Shown: piece after piece, positions 16,547 to 24,767 of the stretch
Numbering within the stretch: the first letter of the stretch is position 1
Layout: the number at the start of each line of letters is the position of its first letter
NCBI GenBank assembly: GCA_964478075.1
Contig: CAYZGO010000031.1
Coordinates: forward strand, 1-33,183
Direction of reading: 5' to 3'
Length of the DNA stretch: 33,183 bases
Source of the DNA: DAOUEX01 sp034430235
Lineage (GTDB): Bacteria; Chloroflexota; Anaerolineae; UBA2200
Program-made: the position numbers and the translations under genes
The notes under the pieces: generated by a model
What the model was told of the DNA's origin: nothing
The model's database searches: none
What the model saw: the letters and a program-made list of their open reading frames with translations, nothing else

Positions 16547-17776
16547 TTATTCAATAGTCACTTCGACGATATCAGGCACGATGCTTTTCACTTCCAACCC
16601 CAGGCCCTCCGGCAGGACAACACTTGGAGTGACCTTATGCGTGCCTCTCCCCAGTCCGATGAGATTCAGAATGACTCGCACGTCATCGGGTTGCAGTTCT
16701 TGCAAGGCTGGCAGTGGCCCCGAGAGGATAATGTCCACACCCGTTGGCGAGGCCGTAGCCTTCAGTCCGAAACGCAGGTTCTCCAACTCAAGCTTGCGAT
16801 GAATTGTCTGTCCGCCCATAAGGGGCTGGATGCTGATCTGAACGAGTATGCCCTCGCTGCCTGCTCCCTCACCCAGTACCAGGACTCCCTCCGGCAAGGC
16901 CAGCGCGACGCGCTTCATGACGTCCTGCTCGGCGTTGTCTACGTCAATCGGCTCTGTGTCGAGGTACCCGGGGAGTTCACCTATGACGGACTGCTGTCCA
17001 TAGACGGTGACCAGTACTGGCTCGACGCTGATATTGCTGATCCAGTAGCCGGGCGCTGGTGAACCTTGTGTCGTGGCTCTCACGGTCACGTCACGGTAGC
17101 CCACCTGGCGTTCTATTACCACCTGGACCTCTACTGTCGTTGGCGAAAGCGTCAAGCCCTGGACTTGATTTCCGACCTGGTCCAGCAGGATCGGCACTTT
17201 ATGCCTTATGACCGTATCTCGAGCGTTCTTTATGCTCACTTCTATGACGGCTTCGACCACCTGGGTCACGGAGGCCTTTGCGCCCCGTATGGTGATTTGC
17301 TCAGGGGACACAACCGGCAGACGGGAAACGTAGCCAAGCGGCACGCTCTCCTCGTCCAGCACCTTGACTCTCACACGTACTTTGCGCTCAGCTATTTCGC
17401 CCAGGTTCACGGTGATGTCAGGCGGGTCAATGCTGAGGATAGCGATATCCTTCTCTAGTGTTTCGATGTCCACAGGCACCTTGTGTTGCCCGGCGTCCAG
17501 CCCAAGCAAGTCAACTGTTGCTTCAAAACTGCTCGGGCCGAATTGCTCCCACGTGTTGGCCAAGGCACGTACTTTGATTCTAACCTCGGTTTGCACAAGG
17601 CTGGAGATGACCAGCCCCTCTCCAAGGTTGACGATCTTAACAGGGATGGCGGTGGGGAAAAAGTCTGTACGTGGGGGGGCTTCTCCGTACGCAGCGACCA
17701 CCCATACCACAACAGCCAGGAACAGAGCCAGAAGCGCCGAACTGAAGTTAGCGACTAGAGCACGCCACACTTTCAT
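16547..17776 (-). CDS. cdaR: YbbR-domain protein (CdaR-like)
   Basis: The 409-residue protein has one N-terminal membrane segment (about residues 12-30) and an extracytoplasmic part built of repeated YbbR-like beta domains. The motifs 'ITVNLGEIAERKVRVRVKV' and 'VVSPEQITIRGAKASVTQV' are typical of YbbR repeats. In Firmicutes, YbbR/CdaR binds and modulates the c-di-AMP synthase CdaA. Here its ATG overlaps the cdaA stop (ATGA), which supports that pairing. The glmM gene that often follows is not present. Confidence 0.88.
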   Translation of the reverse strand: MKVWRALVANFSSALLALFLAVVVWVVAAYGEAPPRTDFFPTAIPVKIVNLGEGLVISSLVQTEVRIKVRALANTWEQFGPSSFEATVDLLGLDAGQHKVPVDIETLEKDIAILSIDPPDITVNLGEIAERKVRVRVKVLDEESVPLGYVSRLPVVSPEQITIRGAKASVTQVVEAVIEVSIKNARDTVIRHKVPILLDQVGNQVQGLTLSPTTVEVQVVIERQVGYRDVTVRATTQGSPAPGYWISNISVEPVLVTVYGQQSVIGELPGYLDTEPIDVDNAEQDVMKRVALALPEGVLVLGEGAGSEGILVQISIQPLMGGQTIHRKLELENLRFGLKATASPTGVDIILSGPLPALQELQPDDVRVILNLIGLGRGTHKVTPSVVLPEGLGLEVKSIVPDIVEVTIE

Positions 17777-18627
17777 GCTTGCAGCTCCTCGGCTTTCTCT
17801 GCTTCGGGCTGGACACGCATACGTTGACGCAGCCAGGCTGAGAGGTCAAACTGGAGGTAAGGGCGGTAGAGCCTTTGCAGGATGCTGCGCAGGCGGTTCT
17901 CATCCAGGTGGCGTACCATGCGCCCATTGTGCGCTACCGAGATAGTGCCCGTCTCCTCAGAGACGACGACAGCGATGGCGTCCGTTTGCTCGGTAATGCC
18001 CAGCGCTGCGCGGTGGCGTGTACCCAGGTGACGATCAGCCAGTGGGCTGCTGGAGAGCGGCAGTATCACAGCAGCGGCGACGATTTCGTCCTCGCGCACA
18101 ATCACTGCGCCATCGTGTAGAGCCGTGTTAGGGTAGAAGAGGGTCAGCAAAAGCTCGCTGGATACACGGGCGTTGATTCGAAGGCCTGCCTCTATGTAGT
18201 CCTGAAGTCCGGTGTGTCGTTCCAGGACGATGATTGCACCGTGTCGCGCTTCGGCCAGTTTGCGGCAGGCCCGGGCGACCTGGGTGATGGCCCGATGTGC
18301 TGCCGCTTCGCGCATGGGGCGGTCAATCAGGCCCCCTGCCCGGCCCAGGCGTTCCAGCGCCCTGCGCAATTCAGGCTGGAAGATGACTGGTATGGCCACC
18401 AGCAAAGCAGGAATAGCATTCCCGATCAACCAGCTAAAGGCCGTGAGGCGGAGGACACTGCTCAGCAGCACGGCAAGGAAGATGAAGATAATCACTCCAC
18501 GCAGGAGTTGGATGGCCTGTGTGCCCTTGATAAGCTGCAGAAGAGCATAGAAGACGGCTGCGACCAGAAGAATATCAATTACATCTGTGAAACTGAGGCG
18601 TGAGAAAACCCACAAGATATCCGACAC
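17773..18627 (-). CDS. cdaA: Diadenylate cyclase CdaA
   Basis: The 284-residue protein has three N-terminal hydrophobic segments and a DAC domain with the two catalytic motifs, DGA (172-174, in 'NTALHDGAVIV') and RHR (204-206, in 'LGTRHRAALG'). It makes c-di-AMP from two ATP; the nucleotide controls osmolyte transport and cell-wall balance in bacteria that have it. It starts at GTG with GAGGG four bases away. It lies 59 bp after argF and is coupled to ybbR. Confidence 0.95.
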   Translation of the reverse strand: MSDILWVFSRLSFTDVIDILLVAAVFYALLQLIKGTQAIQLLRGVIIFIFLAVLLSSVLRLTAFSWLIGNAIPALLVAIPVIFQPELRRALERLGRAGGLIDRPMREAAAHRAITQVARACRKLAEARHGAIIVLERHTGLQDYIEAGLRINARVSSELLLTLFYPNTALHDGAVIVREDEIVAAAVILPLSSSPLADRHLGTRHRAALGITEQTDAIAVVVSEETGTISVAHNGRMVRHLDENRLRSILQRLYRPYLQFDLSAWLRQRMRVQPEAEKAEELQA

Positions 18628-18686
18628 GTTGCCCTCTTATTGTCAGGTGCGAATACTGAACGTACAATGTGACTATCAGGTTCCTT

Positions 18687-19613
18687 CTACCTGCTGGTGA
18701 GCAATACGGCCAGCAGGCCTTTTTGGGCGTGCAGGCGATTCTCGGCCTGGTCGAAGAGCACGGAGCGTGGCCCGTCGGCGACCTCAGCAGTGATCTCTTC
18801 TCCTCTGTGTGCAGGCAAGCAGTGCATAACGATCACCTCAGGAGTTGCTTCGCCCACCAATGCGCGGTTTACCTGGTAGGGAGGGAAGAGCTTGAGACGT
18901 TGCGCCCTTTCTGCCTCCCGCCCCATGCTGGTCCAGACATCCGTATAGATGATGTCGGCGTCTCGGACTGCCGCGTGGGGATCGTTGCCGATCTCGATTT
19001 CGCTGCCGCTCTCACTGGCAAAGCGAAAGGCCAATTCCACTACATCGGTGGGAGGCTCGTAGCCTGGTGGCGTGGCAGCAGCAACGTCCATCCCGACCTT
19101 GCTCGCACCGAAGAGCAGTGAAGTCAGCACGTTGTTGCCATCCCCTACATATGTCAGTTTCAATCCGCGCAGCACGCCTTTCTTCTCAAGAATAGTCAAC
19201 AGGTCCGCTAAGGCCTGACAGGGGTGACTGTAGTCCGACAAGCCGTTGATCACCGGCACGCTGGCGTAGGCTGCCAGTGTCTCTACGTCTTTGTGTGCAA
19301 AGACGCGCGCCATGATACAATCCACGTAACGACTCAGCACACGCGCCACGTCTTCGACGCTTTCTCGCTTGCCGAGTTGGATTTCGTTCGGTGATAGATA
19401 TAGTGCTTGGCCCCCGAGTTGCAGCATCGCCGTTTCAAATGAGACACGTGTGCGCAGCGATGGTTTCTGAAAGACCATGCCCAACGTCTTACCCATAATG
19501 ATAGGCTGATTGCCTCCAGCCTGCCACTCTTCCTTCAACTCCTGCGCCAGATTCAAAATGTGCCAGAGTTCCTCGGTGGACAAATCAGCCAGAGTAGTCA
19601 GGTCCTTCTCCAT
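18687..19613 (-). CDS. argF: Ornithine carbamoyltransferase
   Basis: The 308-residue enzyme converts ornithine and carbamoyl phosphate to citrulline in arginine synthesis. 'KPSLRTRVSFE' (SLRTR at 52-56) binds carbamoyl phosphate; 'GLSDYSHPCQALADLLT' and 'VMHCLPAHRGEEI' complete the active site. The start is ATG 19613, preceded by GAGGAGGG; the frame is open 30 codons further upstream, but the promoter -10 lies there. No other arg genes are nearby. The other - strand genes following are cdaA and ybbR, probably co-transcribed. Confidence 0.95.
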   Translation of the reverse strand: MEKDLTTLADLSTEELWHILNLAQELKEEWQAGGNQPIIMGKTLGMVFQKPSLRTRVSFETAMLQLGGQALYLSPNEIQLGKRESVEDVARVLSRYVDCIMARVFAHKDVETLAAYASVPVINGLSDYSHPCQALADLLTILEKKGVLRGLKLTYVGDGNNVLTSLLFGASKVGMDVAAATPPGYEPPTDVVELAFRFASESGSEIEIGNDPHAAVRDADIIYTDVWTSMGREAERAQRLKLFPPYQVNRALVGEATPEVIVMHCLPAHRGEEITAEVADGPRSVLFDQAENRLHAQKGLLAVLLTSR

Positions 19614-19643
19614 TGAATTCCCTCCTCTCATGTTGGCCCATCT

Positions 19644-19672
19644 ATTATAACACAAAACGTCGCATAGGGCAA
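19644..19672 (-). promoter_or_regulatory. Promoter of argF
   Basis: On the minus strand, -35 TTGCCC (67-72 of this hundred) and a perfect -10 TATAAT (19644-19649) are separated by 17 bp. Transcription would begin about 20-25 bp before the SD of argF. The spacing and the exact -10 make this a convincing housekeeping-sigma promoter. Confidence 0.8.
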
Positions 19673-19706
19673 CAACTCGAGGTGAAGCCGGTGCCAGACA
19701 CAACTA

Positions 19707-19742
19707 GAGGGCGGCGGAGAACACTGGAGTCTCCGCCGCCTC
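19707..19742 (-). terminator. Possible terminator of the small exported-protein gene
   Basis: A G+C-rich hairpin (GCGGCGGAGA at 19711-19720 with TCTCCGCCGC at 19730-19739, extended by GAG/CTC) lies 40 bp after the gene ending at 19779. It lacks a strong T-tract, so termination is plausible but not certain. Confidence 0.5.
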
Positions 19743-19778
19743 GGTCTCCTGGCTATTCGGTTGTGTGGGATACCACAT

Positions 19779-20225
19779 CTACTGAACTGGCTGGAGCTGC
19801 AATGTGATGCCTTCTGGGTTCCATGGGCCATGCTCACTGTTGAGCCAGTAGTTACCACGCCCTTTGAGGAGAACGGTACCCGTCCCGCTGGCGCTGAACT
19901 CGATCAGTCCGCCGATCATGGTCACGGCGAGTTCCTCACCACTGGCGTAGATATGCCCTGACCAGCCAGCAAAGAACACGATCCCCCCTGGCAGGTCCCA
20001 GCGGATGCCCCGGCCTGACGCCTTCAATGTCTCAGCGTTGCGGACCCAGCCCGTGCCCACCCCGTGCCCTCTGATGTCCACTGTGCCGCTGCCGTGCACA
20101 CGCGCCACCCCTGCGCCTCGTGCCGTAATCGTGCCCGTGCCCTCCACTGTTTCAGCGCTGACTACAGTACTCGCTAGCAGCCCAAGCACCAGCACGAGCA
20201 CCGCAATCTTTACGAACCTTTTCAT
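19779..20225 (-). CDS. Small exported protein of unknown function
   Basis: The 148-residue protein has a clear signal peptide (MKRFVKIAVLVLVLGLLAST, cleavage likely after 'VVSA' near residue 24). The mature part is rich in Gly, Thr and beta-strand patterns, such as 'GTGTITARGAGVARVHGSGT' and 'SASGTGTVLLKGRGNYW', suggesting a repeated beta fold. I do not recognise a family. GAGGAGGT lies before the ATG. The gene is alone, between argF and a divergent protease gene. Confidence 0.8.
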   Translation of the reverse strand: MKRFVKIAVLVLVLGLLASTVVSAETVEGTGTITARGAGVARVHGSGTVDIRGHGVGTGWVRNAETLKASGRGIRWDLPGGIVFFAGWSGHIYASGEELAVTMIGGLIEFSASGTGTVLLKGRGNYWLNSEHGPWNPEGITLQLQPVQ

Positions 20226-20612
20226 CTCGTACCTCCTCAGTTATTCTATGGGGAAGCTTTGCTTCCCACGGTTCTGCTTGCATTATAGAAATGCCGTATT
20301 GCCGGGGTTTTGCGGTAGTGTAAAGTGTTTGTAAACGCATCTTCGCTTGTGGGGCACGGCCTTTCCAAAGTCGGCCGACTTCCCCACGTTCCCCCGCAGT
20401 TGTACTGCGGTGCTGTCTCCACGGCCTTTGCAGCTTTGCACCTACGGCCAGCGGCGTAGCATGACAAGGAGCCGCGGCAGTGCCTTTGTCTTTACGCCAG
20501 AGGCGTAAACGGAAGGCGTAAACGAGAGACAAGGTAAACGGCAACTGCTGGTGAACATAGTCCAAGTTGCTATCTGCCCCAGAGTAAACTACACCCTCGG
20601 ATATTTCAGCAG
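20226..20612. other. Intergenic region with palindromes
   Basis: No gene is convincing here. On the minus strand a TATAAT at 20282-20287 could be the -10 of the small exported-protein gene, but its -35 is weak. A GGGAAGC/GCTTCCC hairpin lies at 20251-20267 in that leader. TTTACGCC at 20491-20498 pairs with GGCGTAAA at 20502-20509 or, alternatively, with a second copy at 20515-20522, so two hairpins compete. The reading frame crossing this region on the minus strand has no recognisable protein character. Confidence 0.55.
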
Positions 20613-20641
20613 TTGACGGTTTCGTCTGAATGTTATACAAT
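20613..20641 (+). promoter_or_regulatory. Promoter of the S8 protease gene
   Basis: A -35 TTGACG (20613-20618) and -10 TACAAT (20636-20641) are separated by 17 bp. Transcription would start near 20648, giving a leader of about 160 nt that contains the 21-bp repeats. Confidence 0.75.
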
Positions 20642-20693
20642 GATGGTGCAGGTAAGTAGTCTTGTATCTCTATTGGAGCATGCGGTGCTGTTC

Positions 20694-20790
20694 GCTGCAA
20701 CGTCCTGTCTCTTCCCTGCAACATCCTAGTTCCTCGCTGCAGCACCCTACCTCTCGGCCGCAGACTCCTATCCTTTTCGGTGCAGCATCT
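20694..20790 (+). repeat. Tandem 21-bp imperfect repeat in the protease leader
   Basis: The core CTGCA followed by a short variable part and CCT recurs at 20695, 20716, 20737, 20758 (as CCGCA) and 20780 (as GTGCA). The first four are exactly 21 bp apart and the last 22 bp. The array ends directly at the SD (GAAAGGAGTG) of the protease gene. The spacing equals two helical turns. It may bind a regulator as DNA or as RNA, or be a decayed coding repeat (inference). Confidence 0.65.
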
Positions 20791-22640
20791 GAAAGGAGTG
20801 ATCCTCATGGCTCGACGCTTCAGAGTGCTGTCGGTTGTCTTGCTGTCCTTTGCCTTGGCGATTGTCTTGTTGCCAGGTGCTGCTTCGAGCGGGGGTTTGC
20901 CACCTTCCTTTGAGCCAGACCCTACTCCCCTCTATTTCAATCCCAATGGTACCGCTACCACGTCAGGCTTTGACAACCAGATCTGGATTACCACTACTGT
21001 TGGAACCGATGTAGATTTGTCGGACATTGAACCGCTGCCGCCGGGCAATCCCAAATTGGGAACATCATTGAACCAACTACTGGTGGCATACCGCCGCAAT
21101 GGTCTGGCCGGTGCGCAAGATTTTGCCGATCAGCATGTTATGCTACTGGATGCGCATCGAGTGCAGGTGGAAGTAGTGGCAGACGGGGAAGCGATGGCCG
21201 GCATTCGAGAAACCGTCGAGGCTCTTGGCGGCGAGTACCAAGGCCACTACGAGACACTGCTGCAAGCTCTGGTACCCATTGACGCTTTGGAGTCGTTGGC
21301 CGAGCAGCCAGACGTATGGTTCGTCCGTGACCCACGGCGAGCGATAGCGCTCGAGCCTACGTTGGTCGGAGCCCAGACAACCTCAGGGGTGGCGGCCTCG
21401 AACGCATCGGCCTGGCACTTGGCTGGCTACGACGGCAGCGGGGTGAAAATCGCGGTAGTTGATGCTGGCTTTGCAGGGTACGCAGCGCTGCTGGGAACAG
21501 ATTTGCCAGTCACCGTACAGGCCCGTGACTAGACTGGCAGTGGGATGGGTGGCAGCAAGCATGGCACAGGCTGTGCAGAGATCGTGCACGATATGGCCCC
21601 TGGGGCCACGATGTACCTGTACAAGGTAGGCACCCGTGTAGAGTTTGCGAGCGCCGTCGCTGATCTCATTGCTGAGGGCGTGGACATTGTCTCCATGTCC
21701 TTGGCTTGGACCATTGATGGACCAGGTGACGGAACAGGGTATCTGGCAGATATCGTGGCAAACGCCCGTGCGCACGGCATCTTCTTCGCGGTGGCCGCCG
21801 GCAACGATGCGCAAGTGAGTTGGAGCGGACCATACAGCGATGATGGCTCAGGCTACCATCGGTGGACCGCCGGCTCCGGCAACGTCAATTGGTTCGTGCG
21901 AGGAGATGGCACGGGCTATGTCGTGCCAGGTGGCTATCCAATCCAGGTGGGCCTGCACTGGGACGATTGGACCAACGTCAATCAAGACTATGATCTGTAC
22001 CTGCTGGCGTGGACCGGCACCACCTGGGTTCTCGTCGCTCAGTCAGAGCAGCCTCAAAGTGGAAGGAGTGGCCAGACACCCGAAGAGTATATACATTATG
22101 TTGTGCCCGTCAGTGCGGTGTATGGAGTAGCGATTGGTAGACGCAGCGGCACCCGCAACGTATGCCTATCTGTGGCCGCGCCCCAGATGCCGGGTTTTGA
22201 CAAGCAGGTAGCTACACGCAGTTTGGGCTTCCCCGCCGATTCAGGGGATGCTATCACAGTGGGCGCTGTTGACGCGACTTCTCCTCCCGCCTATCCTCTG
22301 GAGGGCTACAGTTCGCTAGGGCCGACCTTTGGGCCGGGGGGAGCTTGCGTAGGTGGCAGGGTCAAGCCGAACATTGCTGGTTATGCGAATGTTGCCACGG
22401 TGAGCTATGGGGGGACAGAGTTCAATGGTACCTCAGCAGCCTGTCCACACGTTGCTGGTGCGGCAGCCCTTTTCCACCAAGCATATCCAGCATACACGGT
22501 GGCGCATGTGCAATACTACCTCCAGACCCGGGCCATAGATCTGGGCGCAGCCGGGATGGATAATCGGTACGGCTGGGGACGCCTCTATGTGGGAGACCCG
22601 CCTCCCTCAGCCACGCCGACGCCTACTGTGACGCCTACGT

Positions 22641-22914
22641 CAACAGAGACTCTGACCCCAACACCGACGGACACATTGACGCCCACGCCAACGCATACGC
22701 TGACACCAACGCCAACGGATACGCTGACACCCACGCCGACGGATACGCTGACACCCACGCCGACGGATACGCTGACGCCCACGCCGACCAATACGCTGAC
22801 GCCCACGCCGACGGACACACTGACGCCTACGCCAACGGACACGCTGACGCCGACGCCGACAGCAACGGATACCTTGACGCCGACACCAAGACACACGCTC
22901 ACACCAACGCCGTA
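22641..22914 (+). repeat. 24-bp tandem repeat encoding TLTPTPTD linker
   Basis: About eleven units of 24 bp encode the octapeptide TLTPTPTD with small changes (one unit has two extra residues). This forms a rigid Thr-Pro spacer between the protease domain and the 'LPIVLK' motif. The units are close enough in sequence to allow slippage. The reverse strand reads as Val-Gly repeats but that is an artefact. Confidence 0.9.
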
Positions 22915-22924
22915 CCGCGTGCTG

Positions 22925-23444
22925 CTGCCCATTGTTTTGAAGGACTCTTCTGGCCTCCTGCCAACTCCGACACAAACCCACATATCCACTAGCACGCCAA
23001 CGCCCATCCTGCCCACAAACACGCCGACCATCACCCGCACTCCTACACACGTGCCTACGTCAACGACCACTCCGACCAGGACGAGCACACCCACAGTCAC
23101 CTCGACCAGGACGAGCACACCCACAGCCACTCCGACGAGGACGGCCACACCCACAGCTACCCCGACCAGGACCGTCGGTATTCCCGTCGAAGTTGCCATT
23201 TCGACGGAAAGCGGCCAGCAGTTGCGGCCCGCGGTGGCCTGTAACACCCGCCGCGCAGAGTACCTGGTCGTGTGGCAGGGCAATGCGGATGTTCATGCGC
23301 AGCGTGTTTCGTCGTGCGGGCAGCTGCAGGGCAGTAAGATTGCCGTGTCTACTGCGGCGGAGAGGCAGGAGCATCCGGTAGCGGCCTACAACAGCCAGCG
23401 TGACGAGTACTTGGTGGTCTGGCACAGTGGCACTGGGGAAGGAG
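22925..23444 (+). repeat. Inverted duplicated segment, copy A
   Basis: This stretch (linker, then first blade and the start of the second blade) is nearly identical to the reverse complement of 28480-29080. The match begins around CTGCCCATTGTTTTGAAGGA and ends at GGGGAAGGAG. Copy A has four 30-bp linker units (about 23070-23175) where copy B has more and longer ones. Confidence 0.9.
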
Positions 23445-24274
23445 ACCCTTCCGGCTACAACCACGTTTATGCACAGCGCCTTTCGTGGGATGCACAGCGA
23501 TGCGGCGGCGCCATCAAGGTCTCCGGCGCCACAAACTGGCATATCCACCCAGACGTGGCCTACAACAGTCATGATGACGAATACCTCGTCGTCTGGCAGA
23601 AGGGCTACGGTGACATCGTCGGCCAGCGTGTTTCGGGCTCCGGTGACCTGCGTGGTGACAACATCACCCTTTGCAGCGCCCCCAGACATCAGGACCATCC
23701 TTCGATTGCTTACAACTCTCATGCCAATGAGTATCTGGTAGTGTGGGACGATTACCGCAGTAGCCAGCACTATGACATCTACGGCCACCGCGTGTCGGCG
23801 AGCGGAGCTCTTGTGGGTACTGAGATCGCCATTTGCGAGGAGGACCCTCACCAGTCGCACCCCGGGGTGGAGTTTTGCCCTGCCACAAATGAGTACCTGG
23901 TAGCCTGGCCTGAGCCTAGCATTGGCCCACCGCCGGATCTCTATGGTACCTTCATCTCTGAATCCGGTCTGGTTGGCAGCCCGTTGGTGTTGTCGGACGC
24001 TCCATATGGCCAGTTGGATCCCGGGATTGCCTTCGACCCAGTGGCTGGGGAATACGTGGTCGTGTGGACCAATAACCGCCCTTGGGATATCCGTGGGCAA
24101 CGCTTGTCTCCGGGTGGCTCCTTCCTGGGCGCGGAGATGGCAATCTGCAATGCTCAAGAAAAGCAGCATTTGCCAGCCATCGCCGCCAATGCTGCACAGG
24201 GTGGCTACTTGGTTGTCTGGGAGGACTACCGCAATTCCTACCTGGCCGACATCTACGCCTATGTACAGCCCTGA

Positions 24275-24453
24275 TCCAGTCCGATCCAGCTCGAGGCTTG
24301 GGCATCGCACCGTGCGCCTTCTGCCTGCCGGTACCTGCGAAAACAAGTGTTTGCGCGCTGCTGCCACTATCCGCGATGGACTGGCCATTTCCTTCTTGTA
24401 ACGGCACAAATGGCGGCCTCTCGATCGTCTTGGCACGTGCGAGAAAGGCGGCT
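24275..24453. other. Gap without a recognised gene
   Basis: The 180 bp after the protease stop hold no recognised gene or terminator. The open frames crossing it are extensions of shadows from the protease gene. Confidence 0.5.
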
Positions 24454-24482
24454 TTGACAGAAAACGCCGCTTGTGCTAAGAT
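24454..24482 (+). promoter_or_regulatory. Promoter of serS
   Basis: A perfect -35 TTGACA (24454-24459) and -10 TAAGAT (24477-24482) lie 17 bp apart. Transcription would begin near 24489, just at the start of the T-box leader. Confidence 0.8.
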
Positions 24483-24488
24483 AAGACT

Positions 24489-24745
24489 GCACAGGCTGTG
24501 ACGGAGACAAGTAGGCGTTGCTCGGCCCTACAGGGAGTCGCCGCTGGTGGAAAGGCGATGGGCAAGCAGCGCTGAAATCCCCTCCTGAGCCGCAGGCGGA
24601 AACGGCTGGCTTTGCCTGGCCCGAGTAGGCCATGCCGGGTCGCTCCCGTTAGCGAGCGCAGAGGCCTCTGGAACACTGCTCCAGGGGCGAAGAAAGGTGG
24701 CACCACGAGCGCCCCCTCGTCCTTTCGGCGAGGGGGCGTTTTGTA
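24489..24745 (+). promoter_or_regulatory. T-box riboswitch, serine type
   Basis: The leader has the T-box sequence AGAAAGGTGGCACCACG (24691-24707). Stem I is visible: AAGTAG, GCGTTGCT pairing with AGCAGCGC, an AG bulge (CAGGGAGTCG) and the distal GCTGGTGGAAAGGCG. In the specifier loop, GAAATCCCCTCCTGAG suggests TCC, a serine codon, just before TGAG. The last part is a terminator (stem 24710-24719 with 24729-24738, then TTTT) that the antiterminator would replace when uncharged tRNA-Ser binds. It regulates serS by transcription attenuation. Confidence 0.93.
24710..24742 (+). terminator. T-box attenuator hairpin before serS
   Basis: A perfect ten-base-pair G+C-rich stem (24710-24719 with 24729-24738) is followed by TTTT at 24739-24742. 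The 5' arm follows directly the T-box sequence, so it is mutually exclusive with the antiterminator. Confidence 0.9.
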
Positions 24746-24767
24746 TTCCAGTACTGGAGGTGGACTG

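Larger units (their letters stand above)
20807..24274 (+). pseudogene. Exported subtilisin-like (S8) protease with in-frame amber codon
   Basis: The frame encodes about 1155 residues, interrupted only by TAG at 21530-21532 (codon 242). It starts at ATG 20807 (GAAAGGAG SD) with a signal peptide. The S8 triad is otherwise intact: Asp219 in 'VKIAVVDAGF', His252 in 'GSKHGTGCAEIVHD', Ser543 in 'NGTSAACPHVAGAAAL', with oxyanion Asn333. A beta-sandwich insert lies at about 345-455. Then follow a Thr-Pro linker (about 600-703), the 'LPIVLKDSSG' motif, a second linker, and seven repeats each with 'EYLVVW' (about 792-1155), a probable seven-bladed propeller. The stop lies between Asp and His, so without read-through no active enzyme results. 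The same frame continues on both sides, so a nonsense change or a sequence error is likely. Either way the gene is interpretable as a surface protease. Confidence 0.85.

Noticed and set aside
20641..20690. Extension of the 21-bp repeat further upstream
   Set aside because: CTGCA-like cores before 20695 are out of phase; GTGCA at 20646 is 49 bp away.
20152..20808. 218-codon minus-strand frame across the intergenic region
   Set aside because: It runs through palindromes, a promoter and the signal-peptide gene on another frame; it has no domain or SD.
21530..21532. Pyrrolysine or general amber recoding
   Set aside because: TAG is an ordinary stop for many genes in this window, and nothing like a recoding element was identified after the codon.
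22641..23175. Regular tandem repeats taken as a CRISPR array
   Set aside because: Units are 24 or 30 bp without spacers and are in frame in a linker of a secreted protein.
22585..23283. Minus-strand Val-Gly-Val repeat protein of 232 codons
   Set aside because: It is the complement of the Thr-Pro linker repeats. The plus strand has the signal peptide, protease domain and codon logic.
23060..24436. 458-codon open frame on the minus strand
   Set aside because: It is the antisense of the protease propeller repeats, with no SD and no family features; the repeated plus-strand codons keep the reverse frame open.
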